Assembly (NCBI GenBank): GCA_965242685.1
Contig: OZ251487.1
Span: 1 to 64,000, forward strand
Direction of reading: 5' to 3'
Origin: G965215055 sp965242685
GTDB taxonomy: Bacteria; Pseudomonadota; Gammaproteobacteria; UBA4575
Length of the DNA: 64,000 bases
Within the stretch, counting starts at the first letter, position 1, and every line of letters starts with the position of its first letter. The notes below the pieces were generated by a model that was not told where the DNA came from, made no database searches, and saw only the letters and a list, made by a program, of their open reading frames with translations. Positions 33,513 to 43,298 of this stretch are shown piece by piece. A program made the position numbers and the translations under genes.

Positions 33513-34271
33513 CTACAGGCGTGGCGGGGCCTGTCTTGTCGACAAGTCTCCCCACAGTAGTTGTGCGCAGATGATTGCGGCCGATGCGGCGGTTTCCGCT
33601 CGCAGTACCCTGGGGCCCAGCGTTACGGGTTGGTAACCTTTTTGCCGGGCCGCGTCGATCTCGTTTCGCGCGAGGCCGCTTTCGGGGCCGACCAGCAGCC
33701 AGCAGGTGGCGAGGCGTTCGCAGCTGAATCCGGCAAGGGCCTCGTCGGCCTCGGTATCCAGCACAAAGCCGCGTTCATCGTCGCCTAGGTCTTGCAGTTC
33801 TGCCAGGTCAATCACATCGTGCAGCGTGGGCAGTACGGCGCGCCCGCATTGCTCGCAGGTGCTGATAATGATCTTTTGCCAGCGTCGGCGTTTGTTGGCG
33901 CGTGATTTGGAGGAAAGTTTGGCTACGGTGCGCTCGGTGCGGATCGGATGAATGTCGGTCACGCCGGCTTCCGCAGCTTTTTGTACGGCATAGTCCATGC
34001 GCAGGGTTTTGGAAACGCCCAGTACCAGATGCGTCTTCAGGGCGGATTCGTTGGTCAATTTCTTTTGATCGGTAACCTTTACCACCAGGTCTTTTTTGCT
34101 CAGGGCGAGGATGCTGCACGGGTAGTCGCACCCGTCGCCGTTGAACAGCGTGAGCGATGATTTTTTGTGCACGCGCAAGACATTTATCGCGTGGTGGCGC
34201 GCGCCTTCATCAAGCTCGACCTCGTCATATACGGCCAAGTGTCGCTCCACGTACAGCCGAATAACTCGCAT
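33513..34271 (-). CDS. rsmE: 16S rRNA m3U1498 methyltransferase RsmE
   Basis: SPOUT-knot methyltransferase: an N-terminal PUA-like part (RHHAINVLRV), then TLRMDYAVQKAAEAGV, STCEQCGRAVLP, LLVGPESGL and the C-terminal LGPRVLRAETA knot that binds SAM. 252 aa. It acts on the decoding centre of 16S rRNA. 24 nt downstream of ahcY. Confidence 0.93.
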   Translation of the reverse strand: MRVIRLYVERHLAVYDEVELDEGARHHAINVLRVHKKSSLTLFNGDGCDYPCSILALSKKDLVVKVTDQKKLTNESALKTHLVLGVSKTLRMDYAVQKAAEAGVTDIHPIRTERTVAKLSSKSRANKRRRWQKIIISTCEQCGRAVLPTLHDVIDLAELQDLGDDERGFVLDTEADEALAGFSCERLATCWLLVGPESGLARNEIDAARQKGYQPVTLGPRVLRAETAASAAIICAQLLWGDLSTRQAPPRL

Positions 34272-34295
34272 GATACCGGGGCCGGATGGCGTGGC

Positions 34296-35615
<1,320 letters not shown>

Positions 35616-35642
35616 AGCGTGTTCCTTAAAAAATGGCTGTGC

Positions 35643-36830
35643 CTAAAATGCGTGCGCTCGTAATTCGGCGGCCTTGTCGGTGCGTTCCCAGCGAAAGCTG
35701 TCCTCGTTGCGTCCGAAGTGCCCATAGGCGGCGGTGGCTTGATAGATCGGCTTCAACAAGTCCAGCATGGTAATGATTCCGTGCGGGCGCAAGTCAAATA
35801 CGTCTTTGTCTTTCACGATCGCTTCGATCTTGTCGTCCGCCACTTTACCTGTGCCGAACGTGTCAACGGAGACGGAGGTCGGTTCGGCAACGCCTATTGC
35901 ATAGGAAACCTGTACTTCACAACGTTCGGCCAGGCCGGCGGCGACAATGTTTTTTGCCACGTAGCGACATGCATAGGCGGCGGAACGATCCACCTTGGAA
36001 GAGTCCTTGCCCGAAAAGGCGCCGCCGCCGTGACGCGCCATGCCGCCATAGGTATCGACGATGATCTTGCGCCCGGTCAGGCCGCAATCCCCCGCGGGTC
36101 CGCCAGTTACAAACCTGCCGGTTGGATTGATGTGATATTCGGTATCCTTTGACAGTAGCTCTTCGGGTAACACCGGCCTTATGATCTGTTCTGTGACTGC
36201 TTTTTTCAGGTCTTTCTGGTTTATATTGGGGCTATGTTGCGTAGAAAGTACTACGTTGTGGATGCCCACGGGCTTTCCATCTTCGTATATCAAGGTTACT
36301 TGGCTTTTGGCGTCGGGACGCAACCAAGGTAACCGGCCGGATCGTCTTACTTCGGCATGTTTTTGCAGCAGCCGGTGGGCATAGGTGATCGGTGCCGGCA
36401 TCAGTACGTCGGGCATCAGTGCGTCGATTTCGTTGCTGGCATAGCCAAACATCATGCCCTGGTCGCCTGCACCCTGTTCTTTCTCGTTTGCACGGTCTAC
36501 ACCTCGTGAAATATCGGGTGATTGCGTGCCCAATGCGTTGATGACCGTGCAATTGCGTCCGTCAAAGCCGACTTCGTCGTCGTCATAGCCGATGGCAACG
36601 GCGGTATCGCGTGCTACAGATTCAAGCTCGTCAAAATGGATCGGTTCGGTGGTCTTGATTTCTCCCGCCAGTACGATCAGAGCATCCTTTACCAGTGTTT
36701 CGCACGCCACATGCGCCTTTTTGTCCTTTTTCAGGATAGCGTCCAGGATGGCGTCGGAGATTTGATCCGCCAGCTTGTCGGGATGCCCCGCCGAAACCGA
36801 TTCGGAAGTAAACAAGCGTCTTGTAGTCAT
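35643..36830 (-). CDS. metK: S-adenosylmethionine synthetase
   Basis: Makes SAM from methionine and ATP. Seen: FTSESVSAGHPDKLADQISDAILD, GAGDQGMMFGYA, GGPAGDCGLTGRKIIVDTYGG and GGGAFSGKDSSKVDRSAAY motifs. I chose ATG 36830 with a GAGGA ribosome site; the frame also opens at TTG 36836. 395 aa. Divergent from the thioredoxin-like gene, with a 100-bp shared upstream region. Confidence 0.96.
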   Translation of the reverse strand: MTTRRLFTSESVSAGHPDKLADQISDAILDAILKKDKKAHVACETLVKDALIVLAGEIKTTEPIHFDELESVARDTAVAIGYDDDEVGFDGRNCTVINALGTQSPDISRGVDRANEKEQGAGDQGMMFGYASNEIDALMPDVLMPAPITYAHRLLQKHAEVRRSGRLPWLRPDAKSQVTLIYEDGKPVGIHNVVLSTQHSPNINQKDLKKAVTEQIIRPVLPEELLSKDTEYHINPTGRFVTGGPAGDCGLTGRKIIVDTYGGMARHGGGAFSGKDSSKVDRSAAYACRYVAKNIVAAGLAERCEVQVSYAIGVAEPTSVSVDTFGTGKVADDKIEAIVKDKDVFDLRPHGIITMLDLLKPIYQATAAYGHFGRNEDSFRWERTDKAAELRAHAF

Positions 36831-36930
36831 GCTCAATTTTCCTCAATGTACCGCTAAAAAGATTAACAGGGGGCTTAAAGGGCGTTATTGTACGCATTCA
36901 AGCCTTTAAAAGCATGGAGACTTAATCATT

Positions 36931-37491
36931 ATGGTACAAACTCCTTCCAATATGATGCCGTTGGGGACACGCGCCCCCGATTTTTGCCTGCCGGATACGG
37001 TTTCCGGTAATGAGACGTGCCTGGAAGCAATTCGCGGTGAGACGGCGACACTGGTCATGTTTATCTGTAACCACTGCCCGTTTGTCATTCACGTCCAAGA
37101 TGAGCTGGTCCGCCTCGGACGGGATTATCCATCCAAAGGTGTCGGTATCGCCGCCATCAGCGCCAACGATGTAGATACCCACCCCGAAGACTCGCCGGAC
37201 AAGATGAAGGCGCTTGCCCTGTCGCTTGGGTTTGCCTTTCCCTATCTGTATGACGAAACGCAACAGGTCGCGCGCCGCTATGACGCCGCCTGTACGCCGG
37301 ACTTTTTCGTGTTCGACAAGGATCTCAAGTGCGCGTACCGGGGGCAGCTGGATGACTCGCGGCCGGGCAATGATGCGCCGATCACGGGAAAAGACGTGCG
37401 CGCCGCCCTCGACGCCATCCTCTCGGGCCGTCCGGTCAATCCGCAACAAAAACCCAGCGTGGGGTGCAATATCAAGTGGAAACCGTCCTGA
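36931..37491 (+). CDS. Thioredoxin-like (AhpC/TSA-family) protein
   Basis: A 186-residue thioredoxin-fold protein with a peroxiredoxin-like start (GTRAPDFCLPDTVSGN) and the motif CNHCPFV at about residues 46-52 in place of the usual CxxC of TlpA or PxxxTxxC of peroxiredoxins. Later DAACTPDFFVFD carries the cis-proline region. No signal peptide, so it is cytosolic. The family is widespread and its substrates are unknown. Confidence 0.85.
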   Translation: MVQTPSNMMPLGTRAPDFCLPDTVSGNETCLEAIRGETATLVMFICNHCPFVIHVQDELVRLGRDYPSKGVGIAAISANDVDTHPEDSPDKMKALALSLGFAFPYLYDETQQVARRYDAACTPDFFVFDKDLKCAYRGQLDDSRPGNDAPITGKDVRAALDAILSGRPVNPQQKPSVGCNIKWKPS

Positions 37492-37524
37492 AAAAACGGA
37501 TTCGACCGTAACTGTACGCTGTTT

Positions 37525-38658
37525 ATGGATACCCCTGCGGAAAAAACGGACGTCATTGAACGAAGGTTGGCCGATTTGCGTACCGAGCTTGACACGCAAA
37601 TGGATACCTTTATCGGCTATCCCTGTGCCGGCGATTTTGACTATGACGCATTACAACCCTTCCTGCGGTATCCGCTAAATAACGTAGGCGACCCCTTCAG
37701 CGACAGCAGCTACCGCATCGGCACCAGGGCCATCGAACGCGAGGTGCTCGCCTGGTTTGCGGCATTGAATCATATTCCGGAGAAGGAGTATTGGGGCTAC
37801 GTTACCACTGGCGGCACAGAGGGAAACATGCACGGCATGTACACGGCACGTGAATTATTGCCCGACGGTATCGCCTACTACAGTGAGGCGACGCACTACA
37901 GCGCCATCAAGATCATGCGCGTGCTGGGTCTGCGTCATATTACCATCCGCGCGCAACCCGATGGCGCGATGGATTGCGACGATTTGTATGAAACGTTGCG
38001 CATTCACCGTGACGTGCCACCGATCATCTTTGCCAACGTCGGTACGACCATGACCGAAGGGATCGACGATATTCCGCGTATCAAGGAAATGCTGGACGAT
38101 CTGGCCATTACGGAGTCATACATCCACGTTGACGCCGCCTTTTCTGGCATGATCCTGCCTTTTTGCGATGACCCGCCGAAGTATGATTTTCGTTGCGGGA
38201 TCGACAGTATCGCCATCAGCGGGCACAAGTTCATCGGCACGCCGTTTCCCTGTGGTATTGCGCTGGTGCAGCGTCGCCACGTCGGGCACATTGCCCGTTC
38301 CATCGAATACATCGGCGCGCGCGACACGACCTTGACCGGATCGCGCAGTGGTCTGGCGCCGCTGTTTCTGTGGTATGTCATCCACAAATTGGGACATGCC
38401 GGCTTTCGCCGGCGCGTCGCCGGCTGTCAGGAATTGGCGCGCTATGCCGTCGAGCGCTTTCTTGCCACTGGCGTCGAGGCCTGGCGTAACCCGTTATCGT
38501 TGACCGTCGTGTTTCCGGCACCGCCCACCGAATTGCAACGGAAATGGCAGCTGGCGGTGCAGGATGGCGTCGCACATTTTATAACCGTCCCGCCCATCAA
38601 CAAGGCACGCGTGGATGCGTTCATTGCCGATTATCTTGTCGCTTGCTCACGAATATAG
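37525..38658 (+). CDS. hdc: PLP-dependent histidine decarboxylase
   Basis: Group II decarboxylase close to the bacterial PLP-dependent histidine decarboxylases (377 aa). Seen: YPCAGDFDYDALQPFL, TTGGTEGNMHG (PLP phosphate), HVDAAFSGMILPF and the PLP-lysine segment ISGHKFIGTPFPCG. It would release histamine and CO2. Other relatives decarboxylate other amino acids, so the substrate is inferred. It is followed after 2 nt by a double ACT-domain gene. Confidence 0.85.
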   Translation: MDTPAEKTDVIERRLADLRTELDTQMDTFIGYPCAGDFDYDALQPFLRYPLNNVGDPFSDSSYRIGTRAIEREVLAWFAALNHIPEKEYWGYVTTGGTEGNMHGMYTARELLPDGIAYYSEATHYSAIKIMRVLGLRHITIRAQPDGAMDCDDLYETLRIHRDVPPIIFANVGTTMTEGIDDIPRIKEMLDDLAITESYIHVDAAFSGMILPFCDDPPKYDFRCGIDSIAISGHKFIGTPFPCGIALVQRRHVGHIARSIEYIGARDTTLTGSRSGLAPLFLWYVIHKLGHAGFRRRVAGCQELARYAVERFLATGVEAWRNPLSLTVVFPAPPTELQRKWQLAVQDGVAHFITVPPINKARVDAFIADYLVACSRI

Positions 38659-38660
38659 CC

Positions 38661-39056
38661 ATGAAAGAAATTACTATCATTGCTGCCAATCGTGCCGGTC
38701 TGCTTGCCGAAGTGACCGAGGTGCTGGAACGAGCGCAGGTCAACATCGAAGCCATCGACGCCAGTGAAGTGGGCGGAGTCGGGCGCATCGACATGATCGT
38801 CGGCGAATACGACGAGGCCCTTGACGCCTTGCAGGCCGCCGGTATGCGTCCGGTAACCGAGGACGCCGTAGTCATCCGGTTGCGCGACAAACCCGGCGCC
38901 CTCGCCACCGTCGCGCGGCGGTTTGCCGACGCCAAAATCAATCTACGCAGCATCCTAAGCCTGCACCGGTCGGAGGGCTGGACCTTTGTCGCCCTCGGCG
39001 TCGACCGCACGCCGCAGGTCATGGAACTCATCGCCGATATTGTCGTGGATGAGTAG
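38661..39056 (+). CDS. Double ACT-domain protein coupled to the decarboxylase
   Basis: Two ACT domains: residues 1-65 (KEITIIAANRAGLLAEVTEVLERAQVNIEAID) and 66-131 (DAVVIRLRDKPGALATVARRFADAKINLRSI). ACT pairs bind amino acids and control enzymes. ATG 38661 lies 2 nt after the hdc stop; a longer frame would overlap hdc and has no homology. The pairing suggests that it senses an amino acid, perhaps histidine, to control decarboxylation; this is inference. Confidence 0.85.
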   Translation: MKEITIIAANRAGLLAEVTEVLERAQVNIEAIDASEVGGVGRIDMIVGEYDEALDALQAAGMRPVTEDAVVIRLRDKPGALATVARRFADAKINLRSILSLHRSEGWTFVALGVDRTPQVMELIADIVVDE

Positions 39057-39149
39057 TGGTTGCCGGCGGCCGCCATCATGTATACGTCATAACGCGGGGA
39101 TGTGTCGGCGGATGCGTGCAAAAAAATATCACGCTTTTATGGGTAAATT

Positions 39150-39581
39150 TTATTCTTGATGTGCGGGATTTGGGGCGAAATGTAAGGCTTTGTGTATTTT
39201 TTTTAATACTCTATCTCTGTCGCGCATTTCACATTCCCAAATGCGAAGGACAACGTAGCCTTTTTCCTTCAACCCCTTATTTACCTGGGTATCCCGTTCT
39301 CGGGTCTTTTTGATTTTTTCTTTCCAAAACTCTACGTTGCTTTTAGGAAGACTGTAATGCTTTGGACAGCCATGCCAAAAACAACCATCTACAAAGACGC
39401 ATACTCTTTCTTTGCGAAAAGTGAAGTCCGGGACGCCGGGTAAATTCAGATGCCGTCTCCATCCTTTGACACCGGATGCACGCAAAAGCCGAGCCAGCTT
39501 AATTTCCGTGCTTTTGTTGTAGCGCGCCTTAACTTCCCCCATCAGCAGGGAGCGTGCGGTTTTTGATAAGGTGTCTACCAT
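39150..39581 (-). CDS. vsr: Very short patch repair endonuclease (Vsr)
   Basis: Nicks DNA at T:G mismatches made by deamination of 5-methylcytosine. Seen: TEIKLARLLRASGVKGWRRHLNLPGVPDFTF, VCVFVDGCFWHGCPKHY with catalytic Asp and His, and FWKEKIKKTRERD. 143 aa from ATG 39581; a further ATG at 39599 gives six extra residues with no homology. It is paired with the cytosine methyltransferase at 41988. Confidence 0.93.
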   Translation of the reverse strand: MVDTLSKTARSLLMGEVKARYNKSTEIKLARLLRASGVKGWRRHLNLPGVPDFTFRKERVCVFVDGCFWHGCPKHYSLPKSNVEFWKEKIKKTRERDTQVNKGLKEKGYVVLRIWECEMRDRDRVLKKIHKALHFAPNPAHQE

Positions 39582-39599
39582 TATATTATGATGCAGCAT

Positions 39600-39613
39600 T
39601 CACCTTTGGGTGA
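39600..39613. promoter_or_regulatory. Small dyad in the vsr / ATPase divergent region
   Basis: TCACC-TTTG-GGTGA lies between the two divergent starts. It may be an operator controlling both sides; arms are only 5 bp, so chance is possible. Confidence 0.35.
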
Positions 39614-39648
39614 CCAATAATATCTGCTGGCAGCCAAAATCAGAAATT

Positions 39649-41991
39649 ATGGGTATAACACAAGACGAATCCAGAAAACTTTTAGAAAGCTTGCTGTCCT
39701 CTGTATCGACTGAGGAGGTGGCAAAAATTATTGAGAAGTGCGGTTTTACCGAAGCCGACTGGAGACCTTACGGTAACCATGAGAACAACTGGGGTACTGT
39801 TTCCAGTCAGCAGGCGAATCCTGTTGGTGCCTTGACCGAGATCATTACCAACTCCATAGATGCGGTGTTATCCAGAAAAGCCTACGAATCTGGAATTAAA
39901 AAATTAACAAGCGATCAAGCGCCGCAATCTATGCAGGATGCCGTAAGGGAGTTTTATGAAATCAATGAAGGCAAGTTATCTAGTTTGGAACCCAACGAAC
40001 GTACCGAATTGGCCAAGAAAAGCATTTTGATTGGCATTAAGCGAAAAAGAAAGGGCGGGGCTTACCCGACTATAACTGTCGTGGATTTTGGAGAGGGCCA
40101 AACGCCCGAAAATTTCCCTGAAACATTTCTTAGTCTAAGTAAAACAAACAAAGAAGGAATCGGCTTTGTACAAGGAAAGTTTAATATGGGGTCTACAGGT
40201 TCCATTTGCTTTTGCACTGAATCAGACATCACCAAAGGCCATTACAAGCTGGTTGCCAGCAAGAGATACAACGGTAAATTGTGGGGATGGACTTTAATTC
40301 GAGTCTCAAAAGTACTGGAAGGAAAAAAGTTGCCCATTGTCGAATATTTGATGCCGGATGGAGAAATTCCTAATTTCGAAGCCGAAAGCATTAAAGCATT
40401 TGGCGATGACGACGTAGGCGAAATTCAACAAGGGTCGTTGGTGCGTCTTTTTGATTATGACATTGGAAAGCCTGCACATAATGTAGATTTTGGCCTGTAT
40501 CATGCGCTCACTCTTAACTTGTTGGAGTGTGCCTTGCCGATAAGAATATACGATTTTGACGCAACGCCTACGACAAGCAAAGGTGGACTGCGAGAAAGGG
40601 GAATTGCGGATCGAACATTCAGCGGCATGGGAGTCATGTTGAATGCCGATTTTAAGGATTCATCGCAACAAGATCCTGAAATTCAAAAATTAAAACCAAA
40701 AGAACGCACCACTGAATTTGTGCACTTGGTTGCGAAAGAGTCACATGAAGAACTAGGAGAGATCAAAATTTTAGCCACTGGGCTAAGCGAACTGCCTGGC
40801 CCCCTAAAGAATAGCAATAAACGGATTTTTTACACGATCAATGGACAAACTCATGCTATGAAGAACGCAAGTTTTTTAAATAGCCCAAGAGTGAAACTCG
40901 GGGATTTGCAAAATCATTTGATCGTGAACGTGCAATGCGAGCACATGGATAAAACCGCTCTAACAAGCATTTTTATGGGGAATCGTGAGCAAAAAAGAGA
41001 CAATAGGTTGTCGAGAAAGCTCGATAAATTATTGCAAGAACGTCTAAGTGATGATCAAAAATTGCGAAAATATTCAGGCATCATCCGCCTACGTAGAGCA
41101 GCTCAAAGAGTGGAGGAAGATGAAGAAACCAAACAAATGCTGAGTGATTTAATTGCCCAAGATCCGGCATTCAGAGAACTACTCGGTTTTGGCGGTACTG
41201 TGCCTGGTAGAGACCAGCGTCCTGGGGGTGAAAAAGAATGGGAAGGCAAACAGTTTCCTACTTTTTTGAAACCTCTGAACATCAAGAAAGTGGGAGATAG
41301 ATTTGTCAAGGAACTGCCTATCAATACGCATCGTCAAATAAAGTGCGGTACCGATGCGGCGAATGACTACCTAACGAGAACTAATAGTCCCGGATGGATT
41401 GAGTGCACATTGAAGCCTAGTGAGGCTTCATGGAGTGCCAGTTTGCACAACGGAACGGCTACTTTTACTTTCAATCCACCAAGTACTGCACAGGTGGACG
41501 ACAAAATATTTCTGAAAATCGGTTTTGGTGACTATGGCCCTCTCAGGAAACCTCTGATTTTCCCCGTTCACCTTGAGATCACTGAACCAGAAAAGACACA
41601 AATAAAGAAGGGTGGAAAACCCACCAAGACAAAGGAAACAGTAAAACCGTCTGTTCCTGATCCAACAGAGTGGGTTAAAAAAAAGGACTGGGAGGATTTT
41701 GATTTCAATGAGAGATCAGGGGCAGCAATAAGAGAAGGTGAGGAGATAAAAATTCATGTGAACCAGGATCATGAGAGACTGGCTGAAATGAGAATGAATG
41801 AGTCTGATGAGGCAGTCTCAAAATTAAATGAATCTCGATTTAGAATCTGCTTGGGCTTTTTAACGCTTGCCGTCTATAAATACTACAAAAAAGAAGACGA
41901 AGAGCAAGCAAGTGACCGCGCAAGAAGCGTGTCCGATGCTATCGCGTCTATTATTTTTCCACTCATTAGAACCCTTGGGGGACAAGTATGA
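39649..41991 (+). CDS. GHKL (MutL/MORC-like) ATPase of a restriction-type locus
   Basis: The N-terminal GHKL fold has the N-box ALTEIITNSIDAVL (about residues 56-70), DFGEGQTPENF (ATP lid, about 145) and FNMGSTGS. Later parts are likely the transducer and a long C-terminal region with charged helices. MutL-like ATPases of this kind (called paraMORCs) are known in operons with C5-methyltransferases and Vsr, where their job is unclear. ATG 39649 is preferred; the frame opens at GTG 39610. The stop overlaps the methyltransferase start as ATGA. Confidence 0.82.
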   Translation: MGITQDESRKLLESLLSSVSTEEVAKIIEKCGFTEADWRPYGNHENNWGTVSSQQANPVGALTEIITNSIDAVLSRKAYESGIKKLTSDQAPQSMQDAVREFYEINEGKLSSLEPNERTELAKKSILIGIKRKRKGGAYPTITVVDFGEGQTPENFPETFLSLSKTNKEGIGFVQGKFNMGSTGSICFCTESDITKGHYKLVASKRYNGKLWGWTLIRVSKVLEGKKLPIVEYLMPDGEIPNFEAESIKAFGDDDVGEIQQGSLVRLFDYDIGKPAHNVDFGLYHALTLNLLECALPIRIYDFDATPTTSKGGLRERGIADRTFSGMGVMLNADFKDSSQQDPEIQKLKPKERTTEFVHLVAKESHEELGEIKILATGLSELPGPLKNSNKRIFYTINGQTHAMKNASFLNSPRVKLGDLQNHLIVNVQCEHMDKTALTSIFMGNREQKRDNRLSRKLDKLLQERLSDDQKLRKYSGIIRLRRAAQRVEEDEETKQMLSDLIAQDPAFRELLGFGGTVPGRDQRPGGEKEWEGKQFPTFLKPLNIKKVGDRFVKELPINTHRQIKCGTDAANDYLTRTNSPGWIECTLKPSEASWSASLHNGTATFTFNPPSTAQVDDKIFLKIGFGDYGPLRKPLIFPVHLEITEPEKTQIKKGGKPTKTKETVKPSVPDPTEWVKKKDWEDFDFNERSGAAIREGEEIKIHVNQDHERLAEMRMNESDEAVSKLNESRFRICLGFLTLAVYKYYKKEDEEQASDRARSVSDAIASIIFPLIRTLGGQV

Positions 41992-43130
41992 GGGCGAGGG
42001 CGTTTGCCATCGACTTGTTTTGCGGTGCGGGCGGAATGACCTACGGGCTTATTCAGGCTGGATATACGGTGCTGGCGGGCGTCGATAAAGAAGAAAAGTG
42101 CAAGGAAATCTACCGCCAAAATGAAAACAGTGACGGATCCGCCGTTGAGTTTTTGAACCTTGATTTGTTTCCAAACAACCCTCGTTACCCGGACGGGCAA
42201 CAAGACGTTGCAATCCGAAAATTAAAATCACTTCTTAAAAAAAATAATTTCTCTAAAAGGCGGGGCGACAAGCTGCTGTTGGCTATCTGCGCCCCGTGCC
42301 AGCCGTTTACAAAAATCACACAAATACGAATGTCCGAGCAAAGACAATTCAGGCGCAGGCATGACAGGAATTTATTGCTTAAGTCTGTCAATGTGATTAA
42401 GGCACTGAGACCAGACGCGATTTTCTGCGAAAACGTCGAGGGGATAAGCGGTAAAGACCAGAGCGTGATGACGGCCTTTCACGAAGAGCTTGAGTCGTTG
42501 AACTACCGTTTTTCCGTAAAGACTGTTGACACAAAAAGGTTTGGGATCCCGCAAAGCAGAAAGAGAACGATTGGTTTGGGATACGCCGGGAATTTTGCCG
42601 TCCAACTGGCCGTCCCGGAAACCGACGAGGCAGCGACCCGCAAGACGGTGAAAGAGGCGATTGGGCATTTGCCGCCGTTGGCGGCGGGAGAGTGTGATCC
42701 GAAGATACCCGACCATCAGGCGAGGGCATTGAGTGATCTCAACCTGAAAAGAATATCCTGCGCCCCGCCCGGCAAATCGAATCGCTACCTAAAAGAAACG
42801 CCTTATGGGGACTTATCCCTGGCCTGCCACAGGAAGATGAAGACTGCTGGATTTAAAGATACGTATACTCGAATGTCGGGCGATGAATTGTCGCCGACGA
42901 TCACCACCAAGTTTTTGTCCATCACCAACGGTAGATTTGGACATTATGACAAAGCACAAAATCGTGGCATCTCGATCAAGGAAGGGGCTTTGTTACAGAC
43001 ATTCCCGGAAGACTACGTATTCAACCAGAGCGACATGCAGTTTTCCGCGACGCTTATCGGCAACGCCGTGCCGCCCAAACTCGCTGAATTTTTCGGCAAA
43101 CATGTTTTGCGGGAACTCGGGGTCGGGTGA
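41988..43130 (+). CDS. C5-cytosine DNA methyltransferase
   Basis: Motif I AIDLFCGAGGMTYGL, motif IV with catalytic Cys in CAPCQPFT (about residues 101-108), motif VI ENVEGI, motif VIII QSRKRTI and C-terminal motifs IX-X (LIGNAVPP) are all present. 380 aa. It modifies an unknown target that Vsr would then guard against deamination. No clear nuclease is adjacent. Overlap with the ATPase gene suggests one operon. Confidence 0.93.
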   Translation: MRARAFAIDLFCGAGGMTYGLIQAGYTVLAGVDKEEKCKEIYRQNENSDGSAVEFLNLDLFPNNPRYPDGQQDVAIRKLKSLLKKNNFSKRRGDKLLLAICAPCQPFTKITQIRMSEQRQFRRRHDRNLLLKSVNVIKALRPDAIFCENVEGISGKDQSVMTAFHEELESLNYRFSVKTVDTKRFGIPQSRKRTIGLGYAGNFAVQLAVPETDEAATRKTVKEAIGHLPPLAAGECDPKIPDHQARALSDLNLKRISCAPPGKSNRYLKETPYGDLSLACHRKMKTAGFKDTYTRMSGDELSPTITTKFLSITNGRFGHYDKAQNRGISIKEGALLQTFPEDYVFNQSDMQFSATLIGNAVPPKLAEFFGKHVLRELGVG

Positions 43131-43208
43131 CTAGTCCCGATCTAAATTTGGTTTAATTTATATACTTTTTAGAGGCCTTTGGTTTATCATTACCACCCTT
43201 GCAGGGTA

Positions 43209-43224
43209 GCCGTTTTGTGACGGC
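43209..43224 (+). terminator. Small hairpin after the methyltransferase
   Basis: GCCGT-TTTGTG-ACGGC (5-bp stem) lies about 80 nt after the stop, followed by CCCCTTTAT. Weak candidate terminator; the rest of the 43131-43298 gap has no recognisable gene. Confidence 0.3.
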
Positions 43225-43298
43225 CCCTTTATCTGTCCGAAGTTTGAAAGACTTGTCGTTTTGAATCGATGCCTGCTGAAGCATAAGTATCTCTTGCA

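Noticed and set aside
36831..36930. SAM or SAH riboswitch upstream of metK/ahcY
   Set aside because: The metK upstream gap is about 100 bp and the metK-ahcY gap 27 bp; neither shows a recognisable riboswitch core.
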